A stretch of DNA of 64,000 nt from Isochrysis galbana (taxonomy: Eukaryota; Haptophyta; Isochrysidales; Isochrysidaceae). The notes under the pieces were generated by a model. The model was given only the letters and a program-made list of their open reading frames with translations. It was not told the origin of the DNA and ran no database searches. Each line of letters opens with the position of its first letter. Positions within the stretch are counted from its first letter, which is position 1. The stretch covers positions 6,822,676 through 6,886,675 of the forward strand of contig CM030933.1 of NCBI GenBank assembly GCA_018136815.1, in the 5' to 3' direction. A program made the translations under genes and the position numbers. This document shows positions 29,554 to 39,583 of the stretch, in pieces.

Positions 29554-30487
29554 AATCTATCTGAGCATTAGTACCACTACTCTCACTAGCCCGGTACTAA
29601 CACGACAGCCCTCAGCGCACCTGCCCGTACACCTTGCGCGTGCTGTTGTCACAGATACATACTACTATGTACTATGCACCCCTCCACATCTCCCCCCTCG
29701 CATGCCCCCGGCTCCCATTCTAACTCCCCACAAGTTAAAAAGGGGGAAAACCCATTGAGGCGGACCGGTCGACGCCGGCCGACTCTCCGGGAAAAAGCAC
29801 CGGGGGGGGGGGAGGAACCTCTCGTCAAAAAAGAAGAACGGCCCTTACAGCTCTCGCCGCGAGCTGTCCTCGAGAAATAAAAGACTGCGCCTCGAGATAC
29901 CTGCCACAGTGGTTCCCGTAGGCGTCTTGAGTCTCTCCCTCCTCCTCTTCCTCCTGTCGCCAGCCGCCCCCCTCCGCCCATTTGCTAACGCAAATGGGTC
30001 TCGTTTCTCACCACACTCCATCGGGGGGGGTGCAAATCCCCCCCTCTCCCTCGTTCCATTCTCTTCCGCCCCGGTCCCTGCGGCGCGTCGCCATGCGGCG
30101 CGCCATGGCCTGCTCTCAGAGGTCCTTCAGGGGCGCCCAGAGGACCAGCAGGGGCAGCTCAGGGGGCAGTGGAGGCTGGGGCTCAGCCCCTGGCCCCCCT
30201 GCCTCTCCCTCGCTCGCCTCGCTGGCCTTGGGTGCAGCCCTGAGGCCCCTGTCTGCCTGGCGACCAGGGATGGGGGGGGGAGTCAGTACGAGAGCAGGCC
30301 CATGCGGGCCTGGGAGTGCGGCTCGCGACCCGCGCCCACTAGGGGTCTGGGCTGAATTGATGAGTGCCCTGCCCCTGCCAGAGGGCAGGGGCTGGGGTTG
30401 AATGTACGGGCCCACCCCGGGGGGTGTCCGCGATGGAGAGAGGGGGGCGCGAGGCCCCCATTGACCCCCACTTATAAAAGTAGGTTG
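29554..30487 (-). mobile_element. Family C element, full copy 3, with 18-bp target-site duplication
   Basis: The exact duplication TGCTCGATGCTATCGTAC lies at 29536-29553 and 30488-30505. The tail side is at 29554 (AATCTATCTGAGCATTAGTA) and the ACTTATAAAAGTAGGTTG end at 30487. The internal GC-rich body matches copies 1, 2 and 4. It contains no gene. Confidence 0.9.
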
Positions 30488-30739
30488 TGCTCGATGCTAT
30501 CGTACTATCTCGCCGCCTTTCGCCGTTGGTCGCTCGACTTTTGATATCTTGGAGCACAGGGGACGCCGCGTTGTAACTTGGGTGCCGCCACACCATCAGC
30601 ACGATGGTTCTCTTCTTTTCGTTATTCGGGACGCGAGGCTCACCCTTCTTCCTCTTCTTGATCCCCCAGACTCGGTCCGCTATGCGAGCCAGCGCACTCA
30701 TCGCCTTCCGGGTTTCACATCGCGTGTTCGACATCCCAT

Positions 30740-31005
30740 TCACGAGTGCCCCCCCCCCCCCCCGCGTTGTTTTTACCCGAAAGGGGTTTTCCCCCAGCGT
30801 GGACTCGAGGAGAGGACGTGCTGGGGTGCGCGGGGTCGGTGCGTGCACTGGGGGGAGGACAAATATCGAGGGGAGGGGGCAGTGCCCCCTCCCCCCAGTA
30901 GCACTCGGACACCTGGCTCGTCAGGCATGGCGGGATTCCGGGACGGAAAAGTTGTGTCCAATTAGCTAGTGGGGTTGGCTAGGATATAACATTAATCATT
31001 TTATT
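30740..31005 (+). mobile_element. Family D element, copy 2
   Basis: Starts with CACGAG-TG and a C14 run, then GCGTTGTTTTTACCCGAAAG, GGGGTTTTCCCCCAGCG, AATATCGAGGGGAGGGG and ATTAGCTAGTGGGGTTGG. It matches the split copy at 60650-61835 almost base for base. Confidence 0.8.
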
Positions 31006-31198
31006 TATTTACACTCACCTTAATTTTTGTTCGTCTGCGGCGTGCCGAGTGAGGGCGTCCGAAGTCAATGTTAAAACATGACTCGCCACTGACACACAAC
31101 ACACGAACGTATAATTTACATATACGCCACCCATTATCCGTCATTACGGTGAGGGGTGCTATTGTGATCAGTCGGCACCTCATGTCCGGTAGTAGAAA

Positions 31199-32199
31199 TT
31201 AGTAACCCTTCATCACCCCCCCCTTTGCCTTCTGCTGCTTCTTCAATGCGCGCACTCCTTTGAGTTTACGCAAGCTTTCCCCTGGCTTGGTAGGACGGCG
31301 AGGCAGAGTGGGATCGAAAGCACGATTCGGACGGATTGCGAATGCCTCCAAAACTTCGTGGAACTTTGCACCTAACATGAAATGCAGGGGATCGAGTGGA
31401 GTGAGGCAGTCCGTAAAAAGCAGGCTTTCCCGGTGATGAGGATAAATCGAGCTTCAGACGTAAACTCCCTCAACTTGCCTACTGTTCTGGCAAGAGCTTT
31501 GTGTGCCCAAGTGGCAAGTGAACGCGGCATCCTTTTGCAGTGCTAGTCTCAGTGCAGGCACTCACGATCAACGCGACGCAAATATTTGAGCATTCTGTTG
31601 CGAGCGTGAACGCCCAGAATGAGTCGTCTCTTTGTGTAGGTGTCTTTCTTGTGTTTTTCAATATGCGTTGCCATGATTTTGAGCTTCTGTGTCATGACGG
31701 CAATCTGCACCTCTGGAGACCCTGTGTCACCCGGAAAGCGTTGCCACGCCTTGATGGCAGCCTGTATCTCAAGCTGGTTTAGTTGTGGCTGATTCCTGCC
31801 GATGCAAAAAATCTCGGGCGATCACATGGAAGGACGCTCGTTCACAGACTTTCACCCTTTCTCCGTTTGATCCGGGTTGCCGAAGAGCATTCCCCTTCAT
31901 GCGTTCTTCCCAGACGGCTGGGACAAAAGGGCTGGCGCGCACATGTTGTCGCGTGAGAATGCCTGCCTTAGCATAGGCGGCATCTCTCCCACGATGTCGC
32001 GCATGCTCCAGATGACCTGGCCCTCCTCCATCTCGTTGGATGGCACGCCCTCGACCTGGGCCTTCGTCTTGCCGCTCACCATCGAACTCAGGGGTCGGGA
32101 GGCGGGCATCCATGCAGAAGGGTGGAGTCTTAAGCGCGGGCATATCGGCTTTCCGGCCGGCCGGGCCAAGCGCATGCACAGGAGGCGCCGCACGAGCAT
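31199..32199 (-). CDS. Mitochondrial-type ribosomal protein uS15
   Basis: Exon 1 (32199-31943) encodes an Arg-rich, acid-poor leader (MLVRRLLCMRLARPAGKP and on) typical of mitochondrial import. Exon 2 (31795-31566) follows a strong acceptor (TTTTTTGCATCGGCAG) and joins in frame as RDN/MNQPQLNQLEIQAAIKAW. It carries the uS15 core: DTGSPEVQIAVMTQKL, then HIEKHKKDTYTKRRL, LGVHARNRMLKYLRRVD. uS15 binds the central domain of small-subunit rRNA. The 3' exon is unsettled. Splicing to 31481 gives a short tail ending at 31372. Another frame, 31199 to about 31452, reads very protein-like (FHEVLEAFAIRPNRAFDPTL, then a Lys-rich end) but needs a frame change or an unseen small exon. The full span is given for that reason. 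Confidence 0.85.
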
Positions 32200-32580
32200 C
32201 CGTCAGGCCCCACGCTCTCTCGTGCTGCGCTGCGCTCCTCTCTCCGCTCGCTCGCCGCCTCGGTAGAAGACTATGAGTAAGGAGCGCGTCCCCCTCCTCA
32301 CTCAGGCCTGAGGAAGGCGCAAACCTCTGCCGCTCTGCCGGTTGCTACCATCCGTGCACCCCACACTCGCTGGGAGGGCACCTCGCACGCTAGAATACAT
32401 CAACTTCCCACAGAGGGCCCGGTCGGTCCAGTGTTTGTAAGCAGTCTCTTGGAGCGCGGTCCAGTGTTTGTAAGCAGTCTCTTGGGAGAGGAAATTCGCT
32501 ATTTTATATTTTAGTCTTACCGTGGATCGAGAGCGAGTTGGCTGCTGGCTGTTGATTGTGATTGTGATTGGTAGACTGTA

Positions 32581-33019
32581 AAAAAAGTTCTTGATATTCT
32601 CGCCGCGCGCGCGACCCTGCACAACTAGTTAGCAGCCGCGCCCGCATCCCTTATCATTCCATCACACTTGCCTTGCGGTCCGTCCCCTCGTGCTCTCGTG
32701 CTCTACCTAGAACCTAGGGGCTCAGTGCTGCTGTGCTGCTTAGTGTATGGGGTTTCCAGTGGCAGGTGGCAGGCGGCGTGGCGGCGTGTACCGATCCCCG
32801 ATGGTCCAGTGTCCAGTCCCAGTCCTCGGTCCTCGGCTTCCTCTTGCGCCATCGGGCTATCGGTCGTTTCTTGAGTCTTCCGTGGTTGTTTCCGTGTTAG
32901 GTCATTGGGGCTGCGATATCCTCATATCCTCGGGGTTTTGGCGTTTGGGGGTCTGGGTCTGGCGGGTCGGAGATGGGGCGTTCGTTGCATGGTGCATGGC
33001 GCTAGGCGAGTTTTGATTG
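32581..33019 (-). mobile_element. Solo LINE 3' end (E2) with 17-bp target-site duplication
   Basis: The duplication GTGATTGGTAGACTGTA lies at 32564-32580 and 33020-33036. In minus sense the copy ends GGCGAGAATATCAAGAAC then T7. CCCCTCGTGCT, CTCTACCT and TAGGGGCTCAG blocks are shared with E1 and with the LINE 3' UTR at 50.8-51.2 kb. No frame. A 5'-truncated retroposed LINE end explains all of this. Confidence 0.8.
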
Positions 33020-33576
33020 GTGATTGGTAGACTGTAGATAGACTATTGGGGCGTATAGGGATAGGGCAGCTTTCTTCTTAGTAGTACTTTGTTCTTTGCA
33101 ACTAAGTTTATTTATACTTGGTTCGCCCATGGGGGGGCACGAGCCCCCCCCCTCTCTCCACTCCTCCCCTGCCGTGGGGGAGGAACCACCCATCCTCCTG
33201 GCATGCCTGATGGCTTGCCAGGAGGCCACTGCCCTGCTGACCCACTCTCCCACTGACAGGCACGCCCCATTCGCTCGTCCTGGCCCCTCGTGGCCAGCCC
33301 ATCGCTCCAACCCCCCCTCCCCCCCTGGTTGACAGGCAGACAGGTGCAGCGTGGGGGCCCCAGGGGCTCGGGAGCGCCAGCGAGGGAGAGGCAGGGGAGG
33401 CCAGGGCCTAGCCCTAGCCTCCTCTGCCCCCTGAGCTGGCCTCCAGGAGCCTCCAGGGGCCGCCAGAGGGCAGCTGGAGCCCTGCCGCAGGCGCGCCATC
33501 GCGCGTGCCGCAGGAGAGGGGAGAGAGAGCGCGGAGAAGGGGGTGGGCGCGAGCGAGAGCTCCGCCCACCGGAAAA

Positions 33577-36537
33577 AAAAAAAAAGATCTGAAGATTCAG
33601 GGCTACACACCTATCGCTACTCGGTCTCTACCTCCACATAGCGGACATCGCCCTTTTCATCCCCTCCCTCCGCTTCCTCTCCTTCCCCCCCTCATTCCTT
33701 TGTCTTCGGTGTCGGGGGTGCGGCCCTGGTACACTACCATGGGCCTGGTTACGGACGCGTGTTCAGGGCAGGCCTGTTGTACTTTTCACATGTGGCACTT
33801 TTTCCCGATCGACCTTATGTTGCTCGTGTGTCTTGGGGTGTGTTCGGGGGCTTGTGCTTAGCTCTGTCTGAGCTAGACTTCTACGTTGTTTGATCAGTTG
33901 TTTGATTGGTTTGGCGCCGAGCCCGTCCCCGAGGCGTTCTTTACCATATATTCTATCCCTAGCCGTGAGGCTAGCGCCAGCAGTTCCGCGCTGGGAGTGA
34001 GGTTACCTTTGCTATCCGCTTCGTACAGAGGTCTCAACGCGCTCATGTCGATTCTCTTTTTGGGTTGACGTCCCAGACCCGCTTGGGCGGTCCTCGATGA
34101 ATCTGTCGATTCTGCGAAGATGAATGCGCCGCTTAGTTTCGTGAATCTTTCTATGATGCGGATTAGCACCGATTCTTCCGAGAAAAAGGCGTTGTCGTAA
34201 TGTATTCTGTAGAAGTCTGTGATGATGTATCTCCAGGCCAGCAGGTATAGTATGGGTAGTGCTTTGGGGCACGTGCCGTCGGGGCAGAGGAAAAGTCTTT
34301 TGATTGATAGTTCCTCTCCCGTCGTGTCAGTTCGTCGAGGGTGTCTTGCTATCGCATCTAGGGCGTCGAAGATGTTCGATATACGCGAACATTCCCCCAA
34401 GTGGGTGGAGGACTCGTCCGCTTCCTTGCAGAAACGGCATGTGGGTTCTCGGTCCGCGAATCTGTTTGCCGTGGCGATGCGCCTGTGTGTGATGTGCTTG
34501 TAGTGGAGGTGTGTGTCTCTCGCCGTAAGCATGGGCGAGGTGTATATGTCGGCGAGGTGCGCCCATACGTTGTCTGGTAGCCGAAGTCTCTTTTCCCAGT
34601 TTTCCGGGCCTGTGAGCCGCCTGCGTTTGTTTTCAGCTTTTTGTAGGGCTTTTGTTAAGTGTTCTACTTCTGTTTTGTCTAGTTCTGTTTTGCCATCGAG
34701 TGTGTATTCGTCTGGGAGTGGATACTCCGTCCTTTTGTTGGATTTGTAGCCCTCTCCCCACTTTGTCGGCGGGGACGGGTCCAGGTTCGTCGGTTTGTTC
34801 GTCGCGCGGTCTTCTATAATCGGAGTGCCTAGATACGAAAGTTTCACTTCGTACCACGCGTCGTTTTCGTTGGCGAAGTATTCGCCGTCTTGCGTGATGT
34901 GTATTGTCGTCTTGGGTGTTCCTGCGTCCGGGTATTCAGTGTCCGAATCTTCACTATCTTGGGCTACCGTGCCGTTTTGGGAAGCCGTCTCCACTATCTG
35001 TTGAGCGTGTTTTCTAATCTGCTCCCATGATTTTAAGAACTTGTCCCTTGGGATGTATTCTCCCTTAAAGTGAATGTATGTATCGTTGCTTCTTAGATAT
35101 TGTTCACAATCTTCTTCGGTAAACATTACCGTGCATGCGTAGTCTTTGTATATGTTGTGTACGACATTGCATTCCAGTTTGCTCCAAAGCTCAGCCCACA
35201 GGGGGCTCATGTTTGGACCGTCGTGCGTCGGGTTTCTCCAAATTGGCTGAGACAGGGCTCCTTCCCTGCTTAATTTTAGTGGAGTTAGGTGCAGCGATCT
35301 TATAACAGCGAGGGCTTGTTTCCAGAAGGCCGGGAGTTTACTCGTCCCTTTTATTCCGTCCGTTAGTCTGTGCGCGGGCACGTCAGCGATCACCGCGGCC
35401 CTTCCGATGTTCGTGCGGCAGAACCACGCGTCCAATACTTGCTTCCATTGAGCTTGCCTGGAGTCCATATAGTTTAGTATCCATTTGGCTTGGAGCGCCC
35501 TCACGTGGTTTTTCCAGTCAAGGAGGCCTAGTCCCAAGTGGGGCCCCTCCCTCGTGTCCCCTTTCATCGGTACTTCCGGGTGTTTCACCCATTGCATCTT
35601 GCGTCCGGTCCGCGGGTTTGTCCATAGCACTCTGTCCACCGACTGTTCGAGGGATTTGTGGAATGATCGTGGTGCCGCTAGCGTCTGTACCCAGTACCTC
35701 GGGATGGATAAGATCAAGAAGTTGGCCACTTTCGTTTTGCCGTGGATGGATAGGTTTTCCGTCACGTGCGTCAGGGCAGAGACTTTTTTGTCGATCTTGT
35801 CGGCGAGTCTGCGCCAAAAGGCCTTGAGGGCCTCGGGCCCTCCTAGTGGCACGCCTAGAATTGTCGCACTTTCACTGTTTTTCAGCCACTTGTATCGCCG
35901 AAAGTCTCGAGGCGGGGTTTTTCTCTTTAGTGAGCCCATCCGTAGGCCTTCGAACTTTTGTTCGTTGGGTTTGCCGCAGGAGGCGGCCGCATATCTGTCG
36001 ACCCACTTTAGGGATCTGCCCAGACTTCCGTAGTCAGCCGCGAGAAGCTGGGTGTCGTCCGCGAATTGGCTTATTTTAAGTTCGGCCCCGTTTACGATTA
36101 TCCCCTCTATGTTGTCGTCTTCGTTTATGACTCTCGTAAGGGCTTCCGCTGTCAGCAGGAATGCTAGTGGAGAGAGCGGGCACCCCTGCGGCACTCCGCT
36201 AGCAATGTTGAATGGGAAGCTCCTGCCCCCGTTTGTTTTTATGTAGCGAATTGGTTTCGCCTCAGCGTTTGTGAGTGTTCTCGCATATCTTTGGAAGTCC
36301 TCTCCGAAGTTTAGTTTGTCCATGACTACGTGATAGAATCCCCAATTTACTCTGTCGAATGCCTTCTCCCAGTCAAGGGCTAGCATGAGGCCGGGTTCGC
36401 CCGTTTCTTCTAGGTAGGCCCGCGTGAGCTGTAGTAAGTGCGTGGCTTCGCCGATTAGCCTCCTGGGGACGAAGCCCAGTTGGTCTTTAGATATTACAAA
36501 CCCTATCACTTGTTTGAGTCTATTCGTTAGTATTTTG
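33577..36537 (-). mobile_element. 5'-truncated LINE inserted in family B, with 20-bp target-site duplication
   Basis: Duplicated target GAGCTCCGCCCACCGGAAAA at 33557-33576 and 36538-36557. In minus sense the element begins inside the RT region (frame open from KILTNRLKQV before the first Met). It runs through RT and zinc knuckle, has a ~310-bp 3' UTR and ends in a run of T (A9-13 on the plus strand). Ends, duplication length and truncation fit target-primed reverse transcription. No endonuclease domain is present in this copy. Confidence 0.9.
33894..36509 (-). CDS. Non-LTR retrotransposon reverse transcriptase with C-terminal zinc knuckle
   Basis: An open frame of 871 codons with no internal stop. 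RT motifs in order: KDQLGFVPRRLIGEA (residues ~8-22), motif A LALDWEKAFDRVNW with Asp46, SGVPQGCPLSPLAFLLTAEA (~104-122), and motif C QFADDTQLL with Asp151-Asp152. The thumb/connection region follows. The C-terminal third has CRFCKEADESSTHLGEC, a C-x2-C-x8-H-x3-C zinc knuckle of the zf-RVT type found in L1-like elements of plants and algae. Part of the RT N-terminus and any endonuclease are lost by 5' truncation, so it cannot move on its own, but the frame is intact, which implies a recent insertion. Related C-termini lie at 50.0-50.8 and 62.5-64.0 kb. Confidence 0.92.
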   Translation of the reverse strand: MIGFVISKDQLGFVPRRLIGEATHLLQLTRAYLEETGEPGLMLALDWEKAFDRVNWGFYHVVMDKLNFGEDFQRYARTLTNAEAKPIRYIKTNGGRSFPFNIASGVPQGCPLSPLAFLLTAEALTRVINEDDNIEGIIVNGAELKISQFADDTQLLAADYGSLGRSLKWVDRYAAASCGKPNEQKFEGLRMGSLKRKTPPRDFRRYKWLKNSESATILGVPLGGPEALKAFWRRLADKIDKKVSALTHVTENLSIHGKTKVANFLILSIPRYWVQTLAAPRSFHKSLEQSVDRVLWTNPRTGRKMQWVKHPEVPMKGDTREGPHLGLGLLDWKNHVRALQAKWILNYMDSRQAQWKQVLDAWFCRTNIGRAAVIADVPAHRLTDGIKGTSKLPAFWKQALAVIRSLHLTPLKLSREGALSQPIWRNPTHDGPNMSPLWAELWSKLECNVVHNIYKDYACTVMFTEEDCEQYLRSNDTYIHFKGEYIPRDKFLKSWEQIRKHAQQIVETASQNGTVAQDSEDSDTEYPDAGTPKTTIHITQDGEYFANENDAWYEVKLSYLGTPIIEDRATNKPTNLDPSPPTKWGEGYKSNKRTEYPLPDEYTLDGKTELDKTEVEHLTKALQKAENKRRRLTGPENWEKRLRLPDNVWAHLADIYTSPMLTARDTHLHYKHITHRRIATANRFADREPTCRFCKEADESSTHLGECSRISNIFDALDAIARHPRRTDTTGEELSIKRLFLCPDGTCPKALPILYLLAWRYIITDFYRIHYDNAFFSEESVLIRIIERFTKLSGAFIFAESTDSSRTAQAGLGRQPKKRIDMSALRPLYEADSKGNLTPSAELLALASRLGIEYMVKNASGTGSAPNQSNN

Positions 36538-37373
36538 GAGCTCCGCCCACCGGAAAATCGGTAAGTCTCGCGCCTGTTTACAGGGTAAGACGAGACAGAG
36601 TCGGCCGCCCACTCGGAGACACAGGAGGAAGGGGGGGAAAGATCACCGGGGGGGGGGCGCGGGCCACCGCACCATATCTAACTAAGCCCTCCACCCCAAT
36701 CCCCCTAGTAGTGTACGGGGGGAGCCGCCTGATGGCGGGGGGAGAAGGGCCGGGGGAATGGGGGTGTAGAGAGTATGCTACGTGCTACTTGCTACTTGTA
36801 GTGGGTAGTGGTTCCATTCGCCGCGAGTGCGGTAAGAATATTAAAAGGTTTTTTTCTTACTTTATTCTTTGCGATGTTGTACAGTGTACAGAAGCGTGCA
36901 CATCCCTTTGAGCTGTCTCGCTCTCTCGCTCTGTGACTGTGACTGTGACTCTACGCGCAACCTGCGGGCTGAGAAAGAGAAGGAGAGGAGGGACCCGGAA
37001 GAGCTTGAGCTTGAGCTTGAGGCTGCGGCATTGGTGATTGGTGCAGTAGTGCAACAAAAGAAAGAAGTTCGAAGAAGAATGCGCGAGTGCTAGACCTAGA
37101 CCACTATAGGCCTTGGCAGAAATATCCGGATATATCTACTGGATATTTGGGCGAATTTTGGCAGGACTAGCTATCTCTGGATATTTCCATGGGTGCCCTG
37201 GATACTTGGTGGATATTTGGGTGGGTGTGGGGGGTCTACGCGCTAAAACAAAACCCTTGCAGAGCAAGAATGAGCGCGTGGCTCGGCTGGGGGTCACTAG
37301 GAAAGTCCCACACAGAGGATAGGGTAGATTACGTTAATAAAGAGGCTGAATAACTAATACTTACTCGATCGCA

Positions 37374-38130
37374 AAACTAAGTTTATACTTGGTTGACCCA
37401 TGGGGGGGCACGAGCCCCCCCCTCTCTCCACTCCTCCCCTGCCATGGGGGAGGAACCACCCATCCTCCTGGCATGCCTGATGGCTTGCCAGGAGGCCACT
37501 GCCCTACTGACCCACTCCCTTCCCCACAGGCTCGCCCCATTCGCCCATCCTGGCCCCTCGTGACCAGCCCAATGCTCCAACCCCCCTCCCCCCCTGGTCG
37601 ACAGGCAGACAGGTGCAGCGTGGGGGCCCCAGAGGCTCGGGAGCGCCAGCGAGGGAGAGGCAGGGGAGGCCAGGGCCCAGTCCCAGCCTCCTCTGCCCCC
37701 AGAGCTGGCCTCCAGGAGCCTCCAGGGGTCGCCAGGGGCAGCTGGAGGCCTGCCGCGGGCGCGCCATCGCGCGTGCCGCAGGAGAGGGGAGAGAGAGCGC
37801 GGAGAAGGGGGTGGGCGCGAGCGAGAGCTCCGCCCACCGGAAAATCGGTAAGTCTCGCGCCTGTTTACAGGATAAGACGAGACAGAGTCGGCCGCCCACT
37901 CGGAGACACAGGAGGAAGGGGGGGAAAGATCACCGGGGGGGGGCGCGGGCCACCGGACCATATCTAAGCCCTCCACCCCAATCCCCCTAGTAGTGTAACG
38001 GGGGGGGCCGCCTGATGGCGGGGGGAGAAGGGCCGGGGAATGGGGGTGTAGAGAGTATGCTACGTGCTACTTGTAGTGGGTAGTGGTTCCATTCGCCGCG
38101 AGTGCGGTAAGACTATTAAAAGGTTTTTTT
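37374..38130 (+). mobile_element. Family B element, copy 2, intact, with 19-bp target-site duplication
   Basis: The exact duplication TAATACTTACTCGATCGCA lies at 37355-37373 and 38131-38149. It starts AAACTAAGTTTATACTTGGTT (inverted repeat ACTAAGT/ACTTGGT), continues with a GGGGGGGCACGAGCCCCCCC hairpin and a GC-rich body, and ends GCGGTAAGACTATTAAAAGG plus T7. At 757 bp it is the reference copy of the family. Frames across it on both strands are compositional. Confidence 0.93.
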
Positions 38131-38504
38131 TAATACTTACTCGATCGCAGGATGATTACGACAGACACAGACAGAGCCTGCGAGCACGCAGCGCCATGCC
38201 GCGGCGAGGTGAAGCCCTCTTGCCCCCAGGCCCGCAGCCATTGCCATCCCCATGCCTGCCCGAGCAAATGCGCGGCGCGCGAGCTACGGGCTCGCGTTTG
38301 CGCCGCTCGCTCAGCTCGCGCCGCGCGCCGCGCCAGTTGCCCTCTCACTCAAGCAAGCACATGGTTGCCCACTGCCCACAACCACAACCACACACACCCT
38401 CCAATCGCACATGAGCATGAATTACCACACCACCACCTCATCACCCACCGCCCACCGCTGCGCTCACAGCTTCCAAACGGCTGCGATCATCATCGCGCCG
38501 GAGT

Positions 38505-38883
38505 TTGGAAGAGGAGGAGGAGGAGGAGGAGATGCGAGAGGAGCTGGCGGTGGTGGGGCCGCTCACTCTCGACGGCGTGCAAGAGTCCGAGGAGCTGCAG
38601 GACGAAAAGGAGGAGGAGGAGGAGGGAAGCGCGATCGACGAGACGGACGAGATGGCCAACGAGAGGACAACCGAGGACGGGGAGAGCGGCGCGGCGGCCG
38701 GCAGCTCATCATCTCCAACGTTGAAGGTGGGTGTGCGAGTCGTGTACGATACGTTGGGCCAATGCGTTATCACCGCGATGGGCGACGGCACACTACATGG
38801 GAATAAGAAGTTGCAGTTGGAGTTCGAGGCGAACGGGGCGAAGAGGCGCAAATGGGTCAACAAGAGCGATGTGTGCTTGCAGG
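38505..38883 (+). CDS. Acidic protein segment with conserved-looking beta-rich module, inside hAT copy 2
   Basis: The frame has a Glu-rich beginning (MEEEEEEEEMREELAVVG), a linker, then a compact segment VGVRVVYDTLGQCVITAMGD to KRRKWVNKSDVCLQ. That segment has the alternating pattern of a small Tudor-like/agenet-like beta barrel (inference only). It ends at a good donor, TTGCAG|GTATGC at 38883/38884. The frame is open upstream to 38252 without a convincing start. It may be an N-terminal exon of the transposon's own protein or a captured host exon. The downstream exon should begin near 38957 (AAACATAG acceptor), where the hAT C-terminus starts, but the phase does not match, so the gene is broken or another splice site is used. 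Confidence 0.5.
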
Positions 38884-38904
38884 TATGCCATACAAGTTTG
38901 ATGG

Positions 38905-39255
38905 GTTGATGGGTGCTTGCTACCCTCACTTGCTTCGCCCACATTCCAAACATAGCCGATGGGATGAAGAATGAATTGCCAGATTATTTGCAAGCATGTC
39001 AAGGCCTTGTTATTGACCATGGAGATGTCGGCGACTTTACTACATCGGTGCTCAAATGGTGGGCATCGCATCACAAACGCTTCCCTATGTGGGCACAAGC
39101 AGCTAGGATTGCTTTTTGTCTCAGTCCCAATTCAGCTGCTTCGTGAACGTGTCTTCTCATTACTCCAGTGCTCGTTTGGTGCGAACCGTGATAGCTCTTT
39201 AGCAGACCAAGTTCAAGCGTCAGTGATGTTGCGATACAATCGCAGCAAACGCTAG
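38905..39255 (+). pseudogene. hAT transposase C-terminus, one frameshift
   Basis: Frame 1 reads MKNELPDYLQACQG, TTSVLKWWASHHKRF, FCLSPNSAAS and then meets TGA. In the next frame ERVFSLLQCSFG and SSLADQVQASVMLRYNRSKR continue to a stop at 39255. One extra base at about 39144 explains the break. Motifs match the hAT dimerisation domain and the remnant at 5.1-5.5 kb. Confidence 0.85.
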
Positions 39256-39583
39256 CAGTCGTGATGTGTGACGTGCGACGTGCAAGTGCCAAGTACCAAG
39301 TAGCAAACTTCAAATGTAGGTATGTGTATGTGAAAATTGCAGCAGCTATAGCTATAGACCAATAGTCTACAAGTGGTGGGAGATGATGGTGTATGTGAGG
39401 TAGACGTAGACGTGTAACGGGCTCGAAAATCGAAAATACCGCGCGGGCATGCTAGCGGTATTTATAGCGCACAACTGGATATTTTTCTGGATATTTGGGT
39501 AAATTGCTGGATATTTTGCGGATATTTTTGCTGGATATTTGGGTCCGATTTTGTGGATATTTCTGCCAAGGCCTAGACCACTA

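Larger units (their letters stand above)
33100..36857 (+). mobile_element. Family B element, copy 1, split by a LINE insertion
   Basis: The flanks TACTTTGTTCTTTGC (33085-33099) and TACTTTATTCTTTGC (36858-36872) differ at one base. The 5' part (33100-33576) starts ACTAAGTTTATTTATACTTG, and the 3' part (36538-36857) ends GCGGTAAGAATATTAAAAGG plus T7. The two halves line up with the uninterrupted copy 2 at 37374-38130. The break carries a 20-bp duplication (33557-33576 = 36538-36557) made by the LINE. Confidence 0.88.
37107..39575 (+). mobile_element. hAT element (copy 2) with 8-bp target-site duplication
   Basis: The exact duplication GACCACTA lies at 37099-37106 and 39576-39583. Inverted ends are TAGGCCTTGGCAGAAATATC on both sides (right end read inward). 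Subterminal GGATATTT repeats are dense at both ends (37125-37220 and 39475-39560). A family B element is nested inside (37374-38130). The interior holds an acidic coding region and a frameshifted hAT C-terminus. Confidence 0.93.

Noticed and set aside
33577-33586. The A-run next to the LINE read as an ordinary poly-A tail
   Set aside because: The RT ORF is on the minus strand, so the run is poly-T in element sense; reading it as a poly-A tail would require the opposite orientation.
38252-38806. Plus-strand frame overlapping the acidic module in another phase
   Set aside because: It is Arg/Ala-rich and Gly-rich without structure. The competing frame starting at 38505 ends at a good donor and carries the ordered-looking module.
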